A stretch of 62,941 nt of DNA from Selaginella moellendorffii (Eukaryota > Streptophyta > Lycopodiopsida > Selaginellales > Selaginellaceae). The stretch is taken from assembly GCF_000143415.4 (NCBI RefSeq), contig NW_003314315.1:755974-818914 (forward strand), given 5' to 3'. Positions 1-11,170 of the stretch are shown here, in pieces; positions within the stretch are counted from its first letter, which is position 1, and each line of letters opens with the position of its first letter. The position numbers and the translations under genes were made by a program. The notes beneath the pieces were generated by a model, which was not told the DNA's origin, made no database searches, and saw nothing but the letters and a program-made list of their open reading frames with translations.

Positions 1-1312
1 GTGAAGGCTAATAATTGATAATCTAGACCAGTAGAAACAATAAAAGACCTTTTACTTACTTCTCAATGCTATTCCGTTGAAAGCCATTTATGCCCTAAAA
101 CTATATTAAGTCTTTATTTAAATGGGCCTAAAATGGGTTTATGAGAGAAACGTGAGCACCAATGTCGCGCATGTGACTTCGGGTATTGAAAGTTACCTGT
201 CGACTAGTCCTTACGGACACTCTTACCTTACTGCCATGATGGCAGGAGGTCGGTATTGCTGGACCCTTTATCAGTCCCTCTTGTGCTAGTGGAGTTAACT
301 GGGCATTTCGAGTGTACTTAGACCGGACAAGCATAAGGACGGAATTCCTACGTGTTATTAGCTAAGCATACTTAGCCCGGTAAGGAGTTCCCGTCTCGTT
401 TTGTCTTGCACTGGCTAGTGACAAGAACCCTCGCGTATTGAGATTGGTCCCTCAATATCGCTACATGATAGCTTACCGTGTCTGCCAAACACCCTCGCTA
501 TCATACCCTTTGTGTTAGTCTCATTTCGGTCCCAAATGCTATTTATGGAAAGTGTCCAGATTTGCTCATTTGGCATATCTACGGAATGTAGAGATCAGCC
601 TGAACACAATGGTGTTCGTCCCATGTCTAAATTCACAATCTAAGGACATTCCATATTTAGTAAGTTTCGAGCTTGTCCCAGAAACTAACTCCTGATACTA
701 AGGGAGGCTTGGGGTGAAAGCCCAAAGCGTGTGTTCCTCAAGGGGGGGGGGGGGGCTGTAGGGGGTTCCAAATGTATAGTAGGGATAGTGGGTAGGTCGG
801 GCATGGCCGACCAACCTGAGGCATAGTTTAGCTCCCGCTTGCGTGCCTGTCCTTGTTCTGTGTCCGGCTTGGGTCTAAGCCCAAGTTCCATTCCATGCTA
901 GCTGGTGGAGTACCCATATTCTCACGTTAGGCCACCGGTATGCCGAAATAGCGCCAGACTCCGTTTGGCTCCGTTTTGCATGCTGGTCCTGGCATTGGGA
1001 TGCTGGTTGCTCTAGGACTGTTCCAAGTCGCTCCGGGCCCCTGTCCCTTCGCTCCTTGGGCTATATGCTCGGGAGTTGCTCCGTGGTCCGGTTCCATCAC
1101 TCCTTGGCGTCACGCTTGGGAGTTTGGCACCGTTCCTCCGTTCAGTGGCCCAAGGCCCTGAACCTCAGGTTCCTATGGACACGTGGCATGGACACGTGGT
1201 ATGTGACACGTGGCATCTGTCACGTGGCACAAAGAGGGTTTAGGTTCCGCTTCGTGGTGTTATCCTATGGTAAATCACCATAGGATAAAGGGTCAAAACC
1301 ACGTGCGCTACA
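1..1312. mobile_element. LTR (3' part) of a TGTAGC/GCTACA-ended retrotransposon, cut by the window edge
   Basis: The stretch ends at 1312 in GCGCTACA. About 900-1312 is matched, inverted, by 62,364-62,750. It carries the poly-G tract (742-755) preceded by GTGAAAGCCCAAAGC and followed by GTATAGTAGGGATAG, the same block found in the LTRs at 34,000, 34,900 and 40,300. No coding frame in it is credible. The left end lies outside the window, so I cannot say whether it is a solo LTR or part of a full element. Confidence 0.55.
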
Positions 1313-1968
1313 ACCAAGTACCAGACTTGGGCATTCTTAAATAATTGACTACCTGCTCGATTGTATTGTTTCTGGATCTCTTTCTTTTGGGTTTAATGCC
1401 ACTACCTTGCATGGATTCTTGGGTCTTGCCGCTTGAGCAGCCGAATGGATCATGCAATAAGAGATTTCCCAGGGATACCTTCAAAAAGAGGGCCAATGCT
1501 TTGCAAATTCTCAAAATTCCTCAGCAAAATCAGCCAAGAAAGAAAGAACTTCATCAAAACAAGGTGACATTTTGTTTTTGTAAGTTTTTCAGGAATGGTC
1601 TTCATCTTCTTTATGCTACACCAGATTGAAGGACTGCACAGAGTGCTAGACGTGGTTAGAAGAGAGATTGATTGAAGAGAGATCTAGCACAAGGTGTGTG
1701 ATCATCCCTCCTTTTTTTTTTCTTTCTTCCTTTTGTTTTTCCTTTTCATTCACATAAGCTCCCACAGAATAAGAAGCTCTAGAGTAACATCGTGGCCTTG
1801 TTAGTTTTTGCAGCTGGTTTCTCAGGTTTGGATTTAGTACTTTGCCATTGGAAACGTAGAGTCTTTGCAAGTTCAAAAATTATACCAAAGGATACAAATG
1901 TAGGGACAGTGTCGTCTCGAATCCTGTGAGACAACAACTCTTCCAGTGCCTTAAACTTCTACTTCTGC
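1313..1968. other. Unassigned interval between LTR debris and TRIM copy A
   Basis: A plus-strand open stretch at 1345-1560 ends near a GTAAG that could be a splice donor (about 1578), so it may be an old exon. I recognise no domain and no promoter. A CT/poly-T tract lies at about 1710-1745. Confidence 0.3.
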
Positions 1969-1973
1969 CCAAG

Positions 1974-2837
1974 TGTAGTGCACCTTATCTCTCTCCCCTT
2001 AAGCCAACTGGAAAAGGGGCAATTGCTTGATGAGAGAGCCCTTAGTGGCTATTTTATCCCCATTTATCTCCCAAGGTTCCAAGGATCCACGGTGACAGTA
2101 TATCCAAATCTCATCCCATGATCACATGCGCTACACTCACCCCCCCTTCAGAGATGTCAATGTCCTCATTGACTATTGACTAATAACCCCTACTGAGCCA
2201 AGGGGAACCAGCACCTCCATTTCCGCACTCAATCTACCAATCCTTCCATTGTGTAGACCAGCTATTCCATGTGAGGCAACTAGTCATCCACCCGTACCGC
2301 AGTCCCACGGTGGATACCTTCGTCCGTGGATACTCCACACAAGAGGCAATGTCCTCATTGACTATTGACTAATAACCCCTACTGAGCCAAGGGGAACCAG
2401 CACCTCCATTTCCGCACTCAATCTACCAATCCTTCCATTGTGTAGACCAGCTATTCCATGTGAGGCAACTAGTCATCCACTCGTACCGCAGTCCCACGGT
2501 GGATACCTTCGTCCGTGGATACTCCACACAAGAGGAATGACGTACGCATGGATGCCCAATACGTACGATTTCAAATTTAGGGGTAGGAATATACCTTGCT
2601 CAAGGGTATATTATACTTTTTAAGTAGCTACTAATCAATGGGAATCGAACCCGTGCCATTTGCTCTGATACCAACTGTAGCGCACCTTATCTCTCTCCCC
2701 TTAAGCCAACTAGAAAAGGGGCAATTGCTTGATGAGAGAGCCCTTAGTGGCTATTTTATCCCCATTTATCTCCCAAGGTTCCAAGGATCCACGATGACAG
2801 TATATCCAAATCTCATCCCATGATCACATGCGCTACA
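1974..2837 (-). mobile_element. TRIM-type LTR retroelement, copy A
   Basis: Two 162-bp LTRs (1974-2135 and 2676-2837) begin TGTAG and end GCTACA. They flank about 540 bp with no protein frame. A perfect 5-bp target duplication CCAAG lies at 1969-1973 and 2838-2842. On the minus strand the sequence next to the 2676 LTR reads TTGGTATCAGAGC, the usual primer binding site for initiator Met-tRNA, then a tRNA-like B box GGTTCGATTCC (2641-2651). A G-rich polypurine tract lies next to the other LTR (about 2136-2153). The element therefore reads on the minus strand. Size, short LTRs and lack of coding fit a terminal-repeat retrotransposon in miniature. It must be mobilised in trans. Confidence 0.9.
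2159..2535. repeat. 189-bp tandem duplication inside TRIM copy A
   Basis: The block at 2159-2347 is repeated almost exactly at 2348-2535, beginning AATGTCCTCATTGAC each time. Differences are very few, so the duplication is recent relative to the spread of the family. Confidence 0.9.
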
Positions 2838-2842
2838 CCAAG

Positions 2843-4230
2843 AGAGAATATTTTCATCATTACAAATCCGTAGTGAGAGCATCTTCAGGCTTTACTGATA
2901 GTGGCAGCCCTGGACGAGGTAGCCAAGTCCAAAGAAAGTTGTTTAAAATGTCGAGCAAGATATCTACAACTAGGTAGGATGATTCCATAAACAAGTAACA
3001 TTGTTCTCGCCATGGAGATTGGTATCTAGCATGATGTTTTCAGTTTACAAGGTTGGCTGTGGAAAACCCCTCACACATCCAATGACAAGTCCCTGAAAAG
3101 TTGATGGACTCAAAGATTGTTTGAAGTAGTTTATAACTTTCTTTCTCGTTAGGACATTTTTTTTATATACCTTGATGCATGTTCTACTTTAAAGGATTTC
3201 TTTTAAGCTACTACAGGGTGAAGGAGAGCTCAACATTGTCAGAGATGGATATCCAAGGCCAAGAACCAAAGTGAACCTTTGATGTATGTGTGTCTTCCCA
3301 TTTAACTTTCTTCTAAGCTGCTTTGTTTTTCTTTTGTAAGCTATCCAGTAGGATCCAGTAGGAGCACGGTCATTTAGAAGCAAGAGACTTAGTTTAGCGA
3401 ATTGCAAGTTTCGTGACAAAGAGATGTCAAAGATACAAGGACTTTTAGTGACCATGTCAATATCTCTGAAGGTCACCCTTGAAAGACTTGACTTTAGCGT
3501 AAGTATAAAGTACTTGCAATGTGAAGTGCCATTGTTATTAGCATTTTGTTGATGCTACAGGATAATATGATTTGAGTAAAAAGGTGCATATGATGAAGTT
3601 CTGCCGCTAATGATATGCTTTCTAGATTTTGTTTGCTAGACAGCTTCTTCACACTTTCAAATTCGAGTCCTAGCTCAAATTTTTGATTGCCATAGTGATT
3701 TTGACTGTGGCTTTTCCAACCCTTTTGTCAAGAGCACTACAAGAGCATACATGGCTTCAAGCATCTAGTTCAAACAAATCAACAAAGATGAAATTTAAAA
3801 TTGCTTGTGGCTCAAGCTCTTTCACGTTCATTTTCTTGCACATTTATTGCAAGATGGGGTTTAGCATCTAGTACAGAAAGCAATACACCACATTCTGCAC
3901 CCAACTTCTCTGAAGTCCTTAAAGAACTCTCTATCCGGATGCACAATGATCATTTTCCAGGATTCCAGTGTTAGGCATACAATGTTAACGTGGTAGATTA
4001 CCTGAGAGGGGCTTTCAGAGGTAGCTTGTGTTTCTCGCATATTAGTTCTCTTGGAAATTTTAGGTTGTTGTCCAATGCAATCAGCAGCAATCTTGTGAGT
4101 TGTTGCTATGGGATTGCTAGTTTGTGTGCTTTGAATTCTAGAAATTGTTAAGAGAAGCATTGCAAGATTTCACGAATAGATATTTGTATTATAGAGAAAG
4201 CATTTGAAAAATAGACAAGAGACAATTGTA
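2843..4230. other. No gene recognised
   Basis: AT-rich sequence with only short frames on either strand. I found no conserved motif, repeat or promoter that I can name. Confidence 0.3.
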
Positions 4231-4237
4231 TCTATTT

Positions 4238-5150
4238 CTAGTTGTTGGCAATTTCCATGACTGAATTGTTTGGTGTCTCAAAATGGACAATAATATTTGC
4301 CTCATTCAATAGAAAGAACCCTATTAGTTTTGAAGACAGATAAACAGCAATCTTTTCTAGGGATTCCAAAGCAAACTTGACCATAGACCCTTCATCCAAA
4401 TTATAAATTTTATCCACCATTTTATCATACACTGTAACTATATTCCATTATGTCATTTGATATAATAGAACCAATTATTGTAGCTGATTTATGAGGGATG
4501 GAATGCCCTTTACACTTTGCGCAAACAACAAAACCATCTTCTCTCTGCTCTAATATTGTGAAAGAGCAAAATGAGCAAAGACTTTCAGCTTGAGTGAGGC
4601 TTTGTTGGTTGTCAGGGATGAAATATCCACTAATCTATATAATTGGAAGTTAGAGTTGAAAGTAGATGTAAATAGTTTACATTACCTTGTCTTTAGAAGT
4701 GAGGCCACAGTGTGATTTATAAACTTCATTGAGCCTCTGAATTTCATTTGAATCAACTAGTGGCAAAAATAAAGTACTTCCAAGTGTTGCTAAATCACCT
4801 GATACACTCATGTTTTTCATAATATTAAAAAATAAAAACTTTGGCATATATCCAACATATAAATCTGCTACAATATGATGATATTGCTCTTCATGCTCCA
4901 GATGCATATAGAGTTGTGAAAATATCTTAGAAATAGAAAATTAAATAGGAAAAAACATTACCATAGTTATGTCCAAAGGATTATCAGAAGAAGCAATCTT
5001 TATTTTAGATAAAACACCAATGATGATTACAATAGCATGTATAGCTTGTGGATAAACTCTAGTAGCCATTAAAGATGATATAGAAGCTCCTCTAGTTGGC
5101 TGTAATCTTAATTTAACATCAAAATCATCTTTAATTTGAATCATAGAAGA
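4238..5150 (-). pseudogene. Unrecognised minus-strand exon cluster
   Basis: Three open blocks follow each other on the minus strand. The first (5150-4968) ends ...NPLDITM at a possible GTAATG donor. The second (about 4907-4683) contains VADLYVGYMPKFLFFNIM and ends ...CGLTSKDK at another GTAATG. The third lies at 4432-4238. Residue composition looks like a real soluble protein rather than random translation, and both gaps between blocks could be introns. I do not recognise the family. No start or end exon was found, so it may be a gene remnant or a gene extending through 5,150-6,000 that I cannot resolve. Confidence 0.35.
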
Positions 5151-6248
5151 ATCTGTAATATAAAGAACTTTTTCTAAAGTTCTATGGTGGTAAACTAGGT
5201 TTTTCTATCGTTCAACCCATCTGAAGTGAGAGAATTATAATCTTGTTAATTTTTTTAAAAATAAATTACAAACCTTGTAAGTGAGAAACATTTACCAACG
5301 ATAAATTTATTTTATAATCATGCACACATGGATGAATTGCCATATGCAGTTAAAGTTTGCAAGCCATGCATATCTGTACAATCCATTATATAAATTAAGT
5401 ATTTTGCACTTTGCAGAGTGTTCTTTGGAGGCAAAAATCAAATCAAAACTACAGAAAAAAAAAGATTTTAAAACCATATATAGATAAAATCTTCAGCTCA
5501 AGAATTTTGGTTGAATTTGCTTTTCCAAAGACAAGTGTTGCAATAGTAGCTTTTAGGATGGTCAACTTTGTCCTCTTTGCTTGTGAAACTACAAAACCAA
5601 AAAGAAATAAATCAAGAAATACTAAGGAATAAAGAGAAAAACCAAACCTTCATAAGAATTTGTTTCTGTAGACAAATCCTCAGCGGGTGACAATTGAACA
5701 ATATCCATAGCACAATCCAAATCTGACATATCTATGTGATTGATTAAACAGAATTACCTCTAGTTAATTTATACTAGTAAAAAGATCCAAAAATAAACTA
5801 GACTTCACTTTGAAGAATCGAAAACAAAAAAGAATAAAAATTTGAGCTAAAAATTAAAATCTGTCAACTAGGGTTACAGTAGACAATAAACCAATTCCAC
5901 AGGTGACAAACCTTCTGAACCTTTTCAACATTGTCCAAGCTGAAGCTAGAAGCAACCTGACTGTACTCCTCAGCTGCTACAATCTCCCTCCATCCATCGC
6001 TTTAGAAAAGAGGAATGAATAGGAATAGAAAGATTGTCCTCCACTAATCTTTATTTTCTACACATAATAGGGAGCCATACAGAGGAAGATCTAAGTCCAT
6101 ATATGCATTCCAGGTTGATTGATTGATTCTGGGCAATCAATCAGTACCGCCATAGTGGGTTTCTAATCCTGGATCGTGGCTCTCAGCTCAAACCTCCAGG
6201 GAGAGCCAATTCTCAATCAATTCACTAGTCCAAATATGATTTTTCTTG

Positions 6249-6585
6249 ATGCTTCCCAGAGACAAGAGCAATCCATTGGAGCCAGTGGACAATGCAGTGG
6301 CTGGGAATGACAATAGCATCATGATTGATCTCAAGGGGGCACTACTCAAATTCCTGAGCTGGTTTCAATGCTTCATGCTTGTCACAATTGAGGCTGGGAG
6401 GCCTCTATGAGCGCTCCTCCTCTTTTTCATTCTTCCCTTCACGTGGATCACTGGCCGCTTCGTCCATCCAGTCTTGGCTCCAGATTCTCTGCTTCATGGC
6501 AGAGCCTGGATTAAGGGCCTTGGCAGTGGAACTTTGAGAGCTTATGCTCATGATGATACAAAGTGGTTAGAAAAGTTTATAAATT
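6249..6585 (+). pseudogene. Glycerol-3-phosphate acyltransferase (GPAT4/6/8-like) N-terminal fragment
   Basis: From the ATG at 6249 the frame contains DLKGALLKF...CFMLVTIEAG, which resembles the HAD-like N-terminal part of land-plant sn-2 GPATs (DLEGTLL..., FMLVAFEAGG...). Those enzymes acylate glycerol-3-phosphate at the ER for cutin and suberin. An in-frame TGA follows the EAGRPL segment. After it the same frame continues through a hydrophobic stretch to about 6585, where AT-rich repeat DNA begins. The acyltransferase box is absent. This is a broken fragment. The assignment rests on motif memory and is moderately sure. Confidence 0.42.
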
Positions 6586-6715
6586 ATAATTATGTTTATA
6601 AATTATAAATACGAAATTAATCTAAATGAATAGATGATAGAATATCCTAATATATCCAAGCATATTCTAAGTATATTCATTACTATACAGGTTTGCTTAA
6701 GAAAACCAAAAAAAA
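6550..6715 (-). repeat. AT-rich MITE-like repeat, inverted copy
   Basis: This 165-bp AT-rich block (TTTATAAATTATAA motifs) is the reverse complement of 14,620-14,770 and 23,100-23,250, which close units 1 and 2. It sits just before unit 1 in the opposite orientation. Confidence 0.55.
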
Positions 6716-6769
6716 CCATATATGGAAAAAGAAACCATGAGCATCTTTACTAAGGAGATATAATACTCA

Positions 6770-7400
6770 CTTCCACGACAAAAAAGCTAGCCTCCTCGAC
6801 AGCCTCGAGGGAGATGGCACAGGCTCCTCTGGAGGCAGCAGCCATTGCCAAAGGGTACTACTGTCAACTTCCCAGCCAAGATGAGAGCCAACTGCAAAGC
6901 TTTTCTGCTCGAGAGCATCCCGAGATGCAAATCTGACTATCCTCTGGTGAGGCTCAAGGGGGACGTCCAGGGGCACTACACTGGATCACGCGTGGTATGG
7001 CTTCAAGAAACTGGAAACTTTCCTGGACTTTGCTGGAGCTGCTCATAGGCATCAGGACGGGGGACCAGAAGCTTCTCCACTTGAAGGAGTTGGAAGATAA
7101 CAAGATCAAGGGCAAGGACAACATCAAGAACATGTGCTTCTGTTCTTGACGAGGAAGAGGAGCTTGACGAGGTTGCGATGACTCTGGAACCAGAGGAAGA
7201 AAAGAAGAAGCAAGAAAAGGCAATGGTGGATGTGAAGAAGTGGAAGAAAGCTACCACGGCTAGCATCCAGGCAACATGGAAAGCCCAGGCTCCCGCAAGC
7301 AATGCCAAGGCGCAAGGAGTGAACAAGAGTAGCAGCAGTGGCAAGCTCAAGATGGGGGGTGGAAAGCTAAGCGAGCTCATTAGAAAAGTAATGAGATAGC
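6770..7400 (+). pseudogene. Unrecognised Lys/Glu-rich gene fragment, unit 1
   Basis: A plus-strand frame carries a K/E-rich segment (about 7178-7399, with EPEEEKKKQEK and VDVKKWKKAT). Upstream frames are displaced by stops. The same sequence recurs at 15.04-15.73 kb and 23.54-24.13 kb with similar breaks, so the damage predates the triplication. No domain is recognised. The hydrophobic minus-strand frame over it is only the complement of the K/E-rich segment. Confidence 0.3.
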
Positions 7401-7887
7401 ATTGACTGATAGTAGTCAGCGTTAGTCCACCCTACTAACGAAAATTCGCAGCTCAAGTCACACCATGATAATCAATAAATCCATCAGCGAGGCTACTCTC
7501 AGCCACATTCTCCGTGAAACAGAGCCTCATTCTAATGAATTCATTGATGTGCTTATAAAGCTGGTAAAGAATTAGTGACTAACGTTGACTGCTATGACTA
7601 CTATTATCTACTACTTCCGATAAGAAATGTTATTGAAAGTTTATATTTTTAAAACAGGAAATTAAATGTCCAAAGTGTTTGTTTGAGACTTGCAATATAA
7701 TCCCCCCAATTCAATATCTCTCTGTTGTCTTAATGAAAAGTTGTTGTCTTGTTGCCTTGTTTGAGACTTGCAAATCATAATCTCCTAATTCAAATGCCTC
7801 CAGACTTCTCCATCTGTTATAATTTCGATTGAATACGACGGACCTGCCTTTGCCTGTTGCGGTTTAAAAAAACCGAAGTAATTTGTT

Positions 7888-9805
7888 TCATGAATCTTCA
7901 TTCTGTGCCTGCAACCTCAAGCGTATCATCAGTCCAAAACGACCGAAAAGCGTACCTCCTTTCGCTCTAAGCTCCGTCGAGCTCCAGCTTAACCTCCGAG
8001 GTGGAAGGCTAGTTCAAGCAGAAGTTATACTTTGACTCGAGGCATGGAGACTGTTTACCTTGGCATCTGAGTCGTGTACACGAGCAGCCAAATGCGAACC
8101 TCCAGAATTGGCCGAGTGATTTGCCTCAACCACGGGCTTCTCCAGATTCTCCACCTCACGGATCCTAAAAGTGCTCCATTAGTCACTTGTTCTATCTCTC
8201 AAGCATGAAGACTTACCTGTGGGAGTGCTTGTTGCCAGGCCTCCTCATCCCAAACTCGGTGATCCTTTGCATGTGCTTCTCCATCTCAGCTCGCTTCTCC
8301 GCTGCTGCCGCGAGCTGAACAACGAAAGCATCTCCAGGATCGAACACAGTGCCACGATGAGACACTGGATCCAAAGCCTGTTCCTGGGCTCTTCGATCAT
8401 TGCCGCTCCGACGAGCAGCACTCGACAAGAATGGATCCTCCGGGAGAGAAGCTCTTGGCACCTTCTTGTGCTCGTCGACTCCATGGATCGCTGCTGGTGG
8501 ATCTCGTCCCAATGGCGGCGTCAGGGGGTCGTCAACCGAATCGGTAGCAGCACCATAGATTGGATTCATCTTGAGAAAAGCCGAAGGTGGCAGCCGCCTT
8601 GGAGGCCTCGCGAGTGGAGGACTGGCCACCTTTGTGCTGGGATTTAGCTGCGACGGTCGAAGGTGCTGCTCGCTCCTCTCTTGAACGAAGGAATTGAGCT
8701 TGTCCCGGAGCTCTGCGTCCTCAATCTTGCTCAAGGGAACGAGATACTCTCGCTGACTGCCGCTGCTGCTGCTGCCACCGCCAGGAAGATGGCTGCTCCC
8801 GACGTAGCGCACCAGGATGTCATTCGCCTTCTTTCTTCTTCCCTTCACGAGTATCCAGATGCCGGTGACGATGGCCACCATAGCAAGCAGGAAAAGGACG
8901 ATGCCTGCCGCAAGCAGCCCCGGTGTCGCAAACGCTGCCGCTGCTGCTGCTACTGTTGATGATGACGACCCCAGAGGCGGAGCAATAGACAAGGGGCCAG
9001 GCGGAGGCGGCGATGAAAACGTGTGAAAGACAGGCGACCCTGGTTGCCATGTTATCGTGTCATGAGCGGGCCTTGGCCACCAAGTGGTTGTCCCAGAAGA
9101 AGGTGGCGGCCCTGTATGCTCCTTTGCTGGTGGACGTGGCGGCGGCCCAAACCTCCTTGGTCGCCAAGTGGTTGCCCCGGAAGAAGGTGGCGGCCCTGTA
9201 TGCTGCTTTGCTGGTGGAGGTGGGTGCTGCTTTGCTCCTCCTCCGTGGCTGTGCTGCTTTGCTGCTCCGTGGCTTGCTGGTGGCGGTGGCGGACTGTGCT
9301 GGTGCTGCTTTGCTGCTCCGTGGCTTGCTGGTGGAGGTGGCGGACTGTGCTGGTGCTGCTTTGCTGCTCCGTGGCTTGCTGGTGGAGGTGGCGGACTGTG
9401 CTGGTGCTTCTTTGCTGCTCCGTGGCTTGTTGGTGGCGGACTGTGCTGGTGCTTCTTTGCTGCTCCATGGCTTGTTGGTGGAGGTGGTGGTGCTCCATGG
9501 CTGTCCTGCTTTGGAGGTGGTGCTCCTCCATGGCTGTGCTGCTTTGCTGCTCCATGGTGTTGCTCTGCTGGTGCTGGTGGAGGTGCCTGACTGTGGGCTC
9601 TGCTGTGAGGTGGCGGAGCTCCTCTCGCCCTCCTTGGCGATGGTTTGGGGGGCGGCATGCTACCTGGAGGTGGCACTCTCGTTTTGGGCGGTGTCGCGCT
9701 CCTGTGCCCTGGACGAGGCGGATGCACGCTCCTGTGCGCAGCTGGAGGCGGCGCCCGACGAGGTGGAGACGACGGCGGCACACTCCGACGGATGATGCTA
9801 GCCAT
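7888..9805 (-). CDS. Proline/histidine-rich (extensin-like) single-pass membrane protein, copy 1
   Basis: I model three exons: 9805-8217, 8164-8059 and 7908-7888, giving 571 aa. The first frame runs into CAG|GTAAG. Using a 52-bp intron ending TTTTAG, then a 150-bp intron ending TTGCAG, keeps the phase and ends at a TGA. Residues 1-280 are Pro-rich, with four to five repeats of the HGAAKQHQHSPPPPPAS type (residues 113-190). Residues about 294-320 form one membrane segment followed by KGRRKK. The remaining 250 residues are hydrophilic. The plan recalls PERK receptor kinases (Pro-rich outside, one membrane span), but there is no kinase domain and no obvious signal peptide. Function is unknown. 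A cell-wall or surface role is inference only. Splicing is predicted. Confidence 0.7.
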
Positions 9806-10179
9806 ATTTCTTGCTTACCGGATTCGCTTCCGAGAAACCTTTTTTTTAGGTCATGAAGGTTTAGTGCATATAAATGATTCTTGTACGGACGCATTATCTG
9901 CAGCGCTTTAAAGTTATGATGTCCAGTTTTTGCGATCATGATGGAAGCAATATCACTGTTCGGAATCTCTTTCTTTCATTATCACATAATGCTCATTTGG
10001 TTCTTCCCCCAAAAAAACCGGAGCTCGTTGATAAACTCTCAGGCTCAATTCTAGGAGGAAGAGCAAAGATGAGAATGGTCGTTCACCACGATGCAATGCT
10101 CCGTGCGTAAGAATTTAATCAAAATCTCCACTCTGGAAGCTTATGTTGTTTGAAAATTCTTTTCATTGCGTTTTAGGCG

Positions 10180-10640
10180 TCAAAGATCGTGTATTGTGAC
10201 CTTATCGACACACACAAAAGAGAGACAGCCCATAGCAATGGTTTTTATAGTTGAATTTGCTTTGATGGTGATTCACTCTTCAATGGGCACATGGATCAGG
10301 TATGCCTAGGGCTAAAGAAATTGATGTTTAATATTTGATCATAGTAAATAACGACTTAAATTACCACTATATTTATAGCTTCATTTTTGGACTTAGTCGT
10401 ACTACATATTTTTTTGTTTATAACTATTATAATTGACTTAAAACTTAGTCACAAATAACTACTAAACATAACAACTATATTTTTTGTTTTATAACCATTA
10501 TAAATGACTTAAAATTTAGTCATAAATTGCAACTTAGCTTAAGAAATTTTTTAATTCTGACTTTAAAGCTAGTCAGAAATAATGACTACTAAAAATAAGT
10601 GCATATTTTCGTGTCTTAAATTGCAGTTACAATATCAATG
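10180..10640. repeat. AT-rich block with internal short tandem repeats
   Basis: Diverged repeat units of about 70-80 bp carry ACTTAAAATTTAGTC and TTATAACTATTATAA motifs. The counterpart is at about 18,800-19,120. It is possibly a MITE. No gene seen. Confidence 0.4.
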
Positions 10641-10689
10641 GAAAGCTTAATGACAGAAATTTAAGTTGTATAGCGAATTAATGCAATAA

Positions 10690-11170
10690 CATAAAACTAA
10701 GTCAGGCTCATGTAGTAATGGACGATCTTGTTTGTGTCGGGCACATTCTACAACAATGAGCCAACTGCCTGATCGGGGGGATGATGCTGGATTGAAAGGA
10801 GTTCCCCCAGTCAGGATCAGGATCACCGAGTAGGAGCTTGATGCTTCATATTGGATTGTTGTTAATGTCCAGTGCTGGCTGCTGAGCCCAGGTAAGCTTG
10901 ATGCTACTGGGAATTCATACTCAATTGGGAGTGTCCAGCCCTGGCCACTGAGCTTGTGACACATAATCGATGCCAAAATTCTTCCACACATACGCAATCT
11001 TGCCATAGACACCTTGCTTGATGTTTGTGGAGAAGATGTTGTGGACGTGGAAGAAGGCCTTGGTGAGGGACTTGCTTAACGTTTGGGGTGACAAAGCACA
11101 GCATAGGCTGAGAGGAAGCTAAAGAACCATAGCTGAACACTCACCTGGAACTTGGGGACAGCCATGAATG
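10690..11170 (-). pseudogene. Decayed gene, possibly lectin-related, unit 1
   Basis: The minus strand holds short coding-like pieces in shifting frames: AFFHVHNIF..., KQGVYGKIAYVWKNFGID (about 11,065-10,960), then SFQSSI (about 10,800) and DTNKIVHYYM (about 10,710). The last two pieces match, in inverted orientation, the bulb-type lectin-like fragment at 26,870-27,075. Stops and frame changes exclude a working product. The link to lectins rests on the 26.9 kb copy only. Confidence 0.3.

Noticed and set aside
2641-2673. tRNA gene
   Set aside because: The T-arm-like and acceptor-like parts are only the B box and primer binding site of the TRIM. There is no D arm, anticodon arm or A box.
7003-7380. 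Hydrophobic minus-strand frame (also 15.26-15.71 kb and 23.75-24.09 kb)
   Set aside because: Leu/Phe/Ser-rich only because it is the complement of a Lys/Glu-rich stretch. No conserved membrane-protein features.
9013-9856. Long plus-strand frames rich in Leu/Ala/Cys/Trp over the proline-rich gene (also at 17.3-18.3 kb and 25.8-26.5 kb)
   Set aside because: They are complements of the GC-rich Pro/His repeat and stay open only because the repeat lacks stops. The minus strand has the start, membrane span and splice sites.
9874-10110. 78-aa plus-strand frame conserved in all three units
   Set aside because: Copies 1 and 2 are identical simply because the units are recent. The frame lies in the presumed 5' leader/promoter of the minus-strand gene, and its changes in copy 3 are not biased to silent sites.
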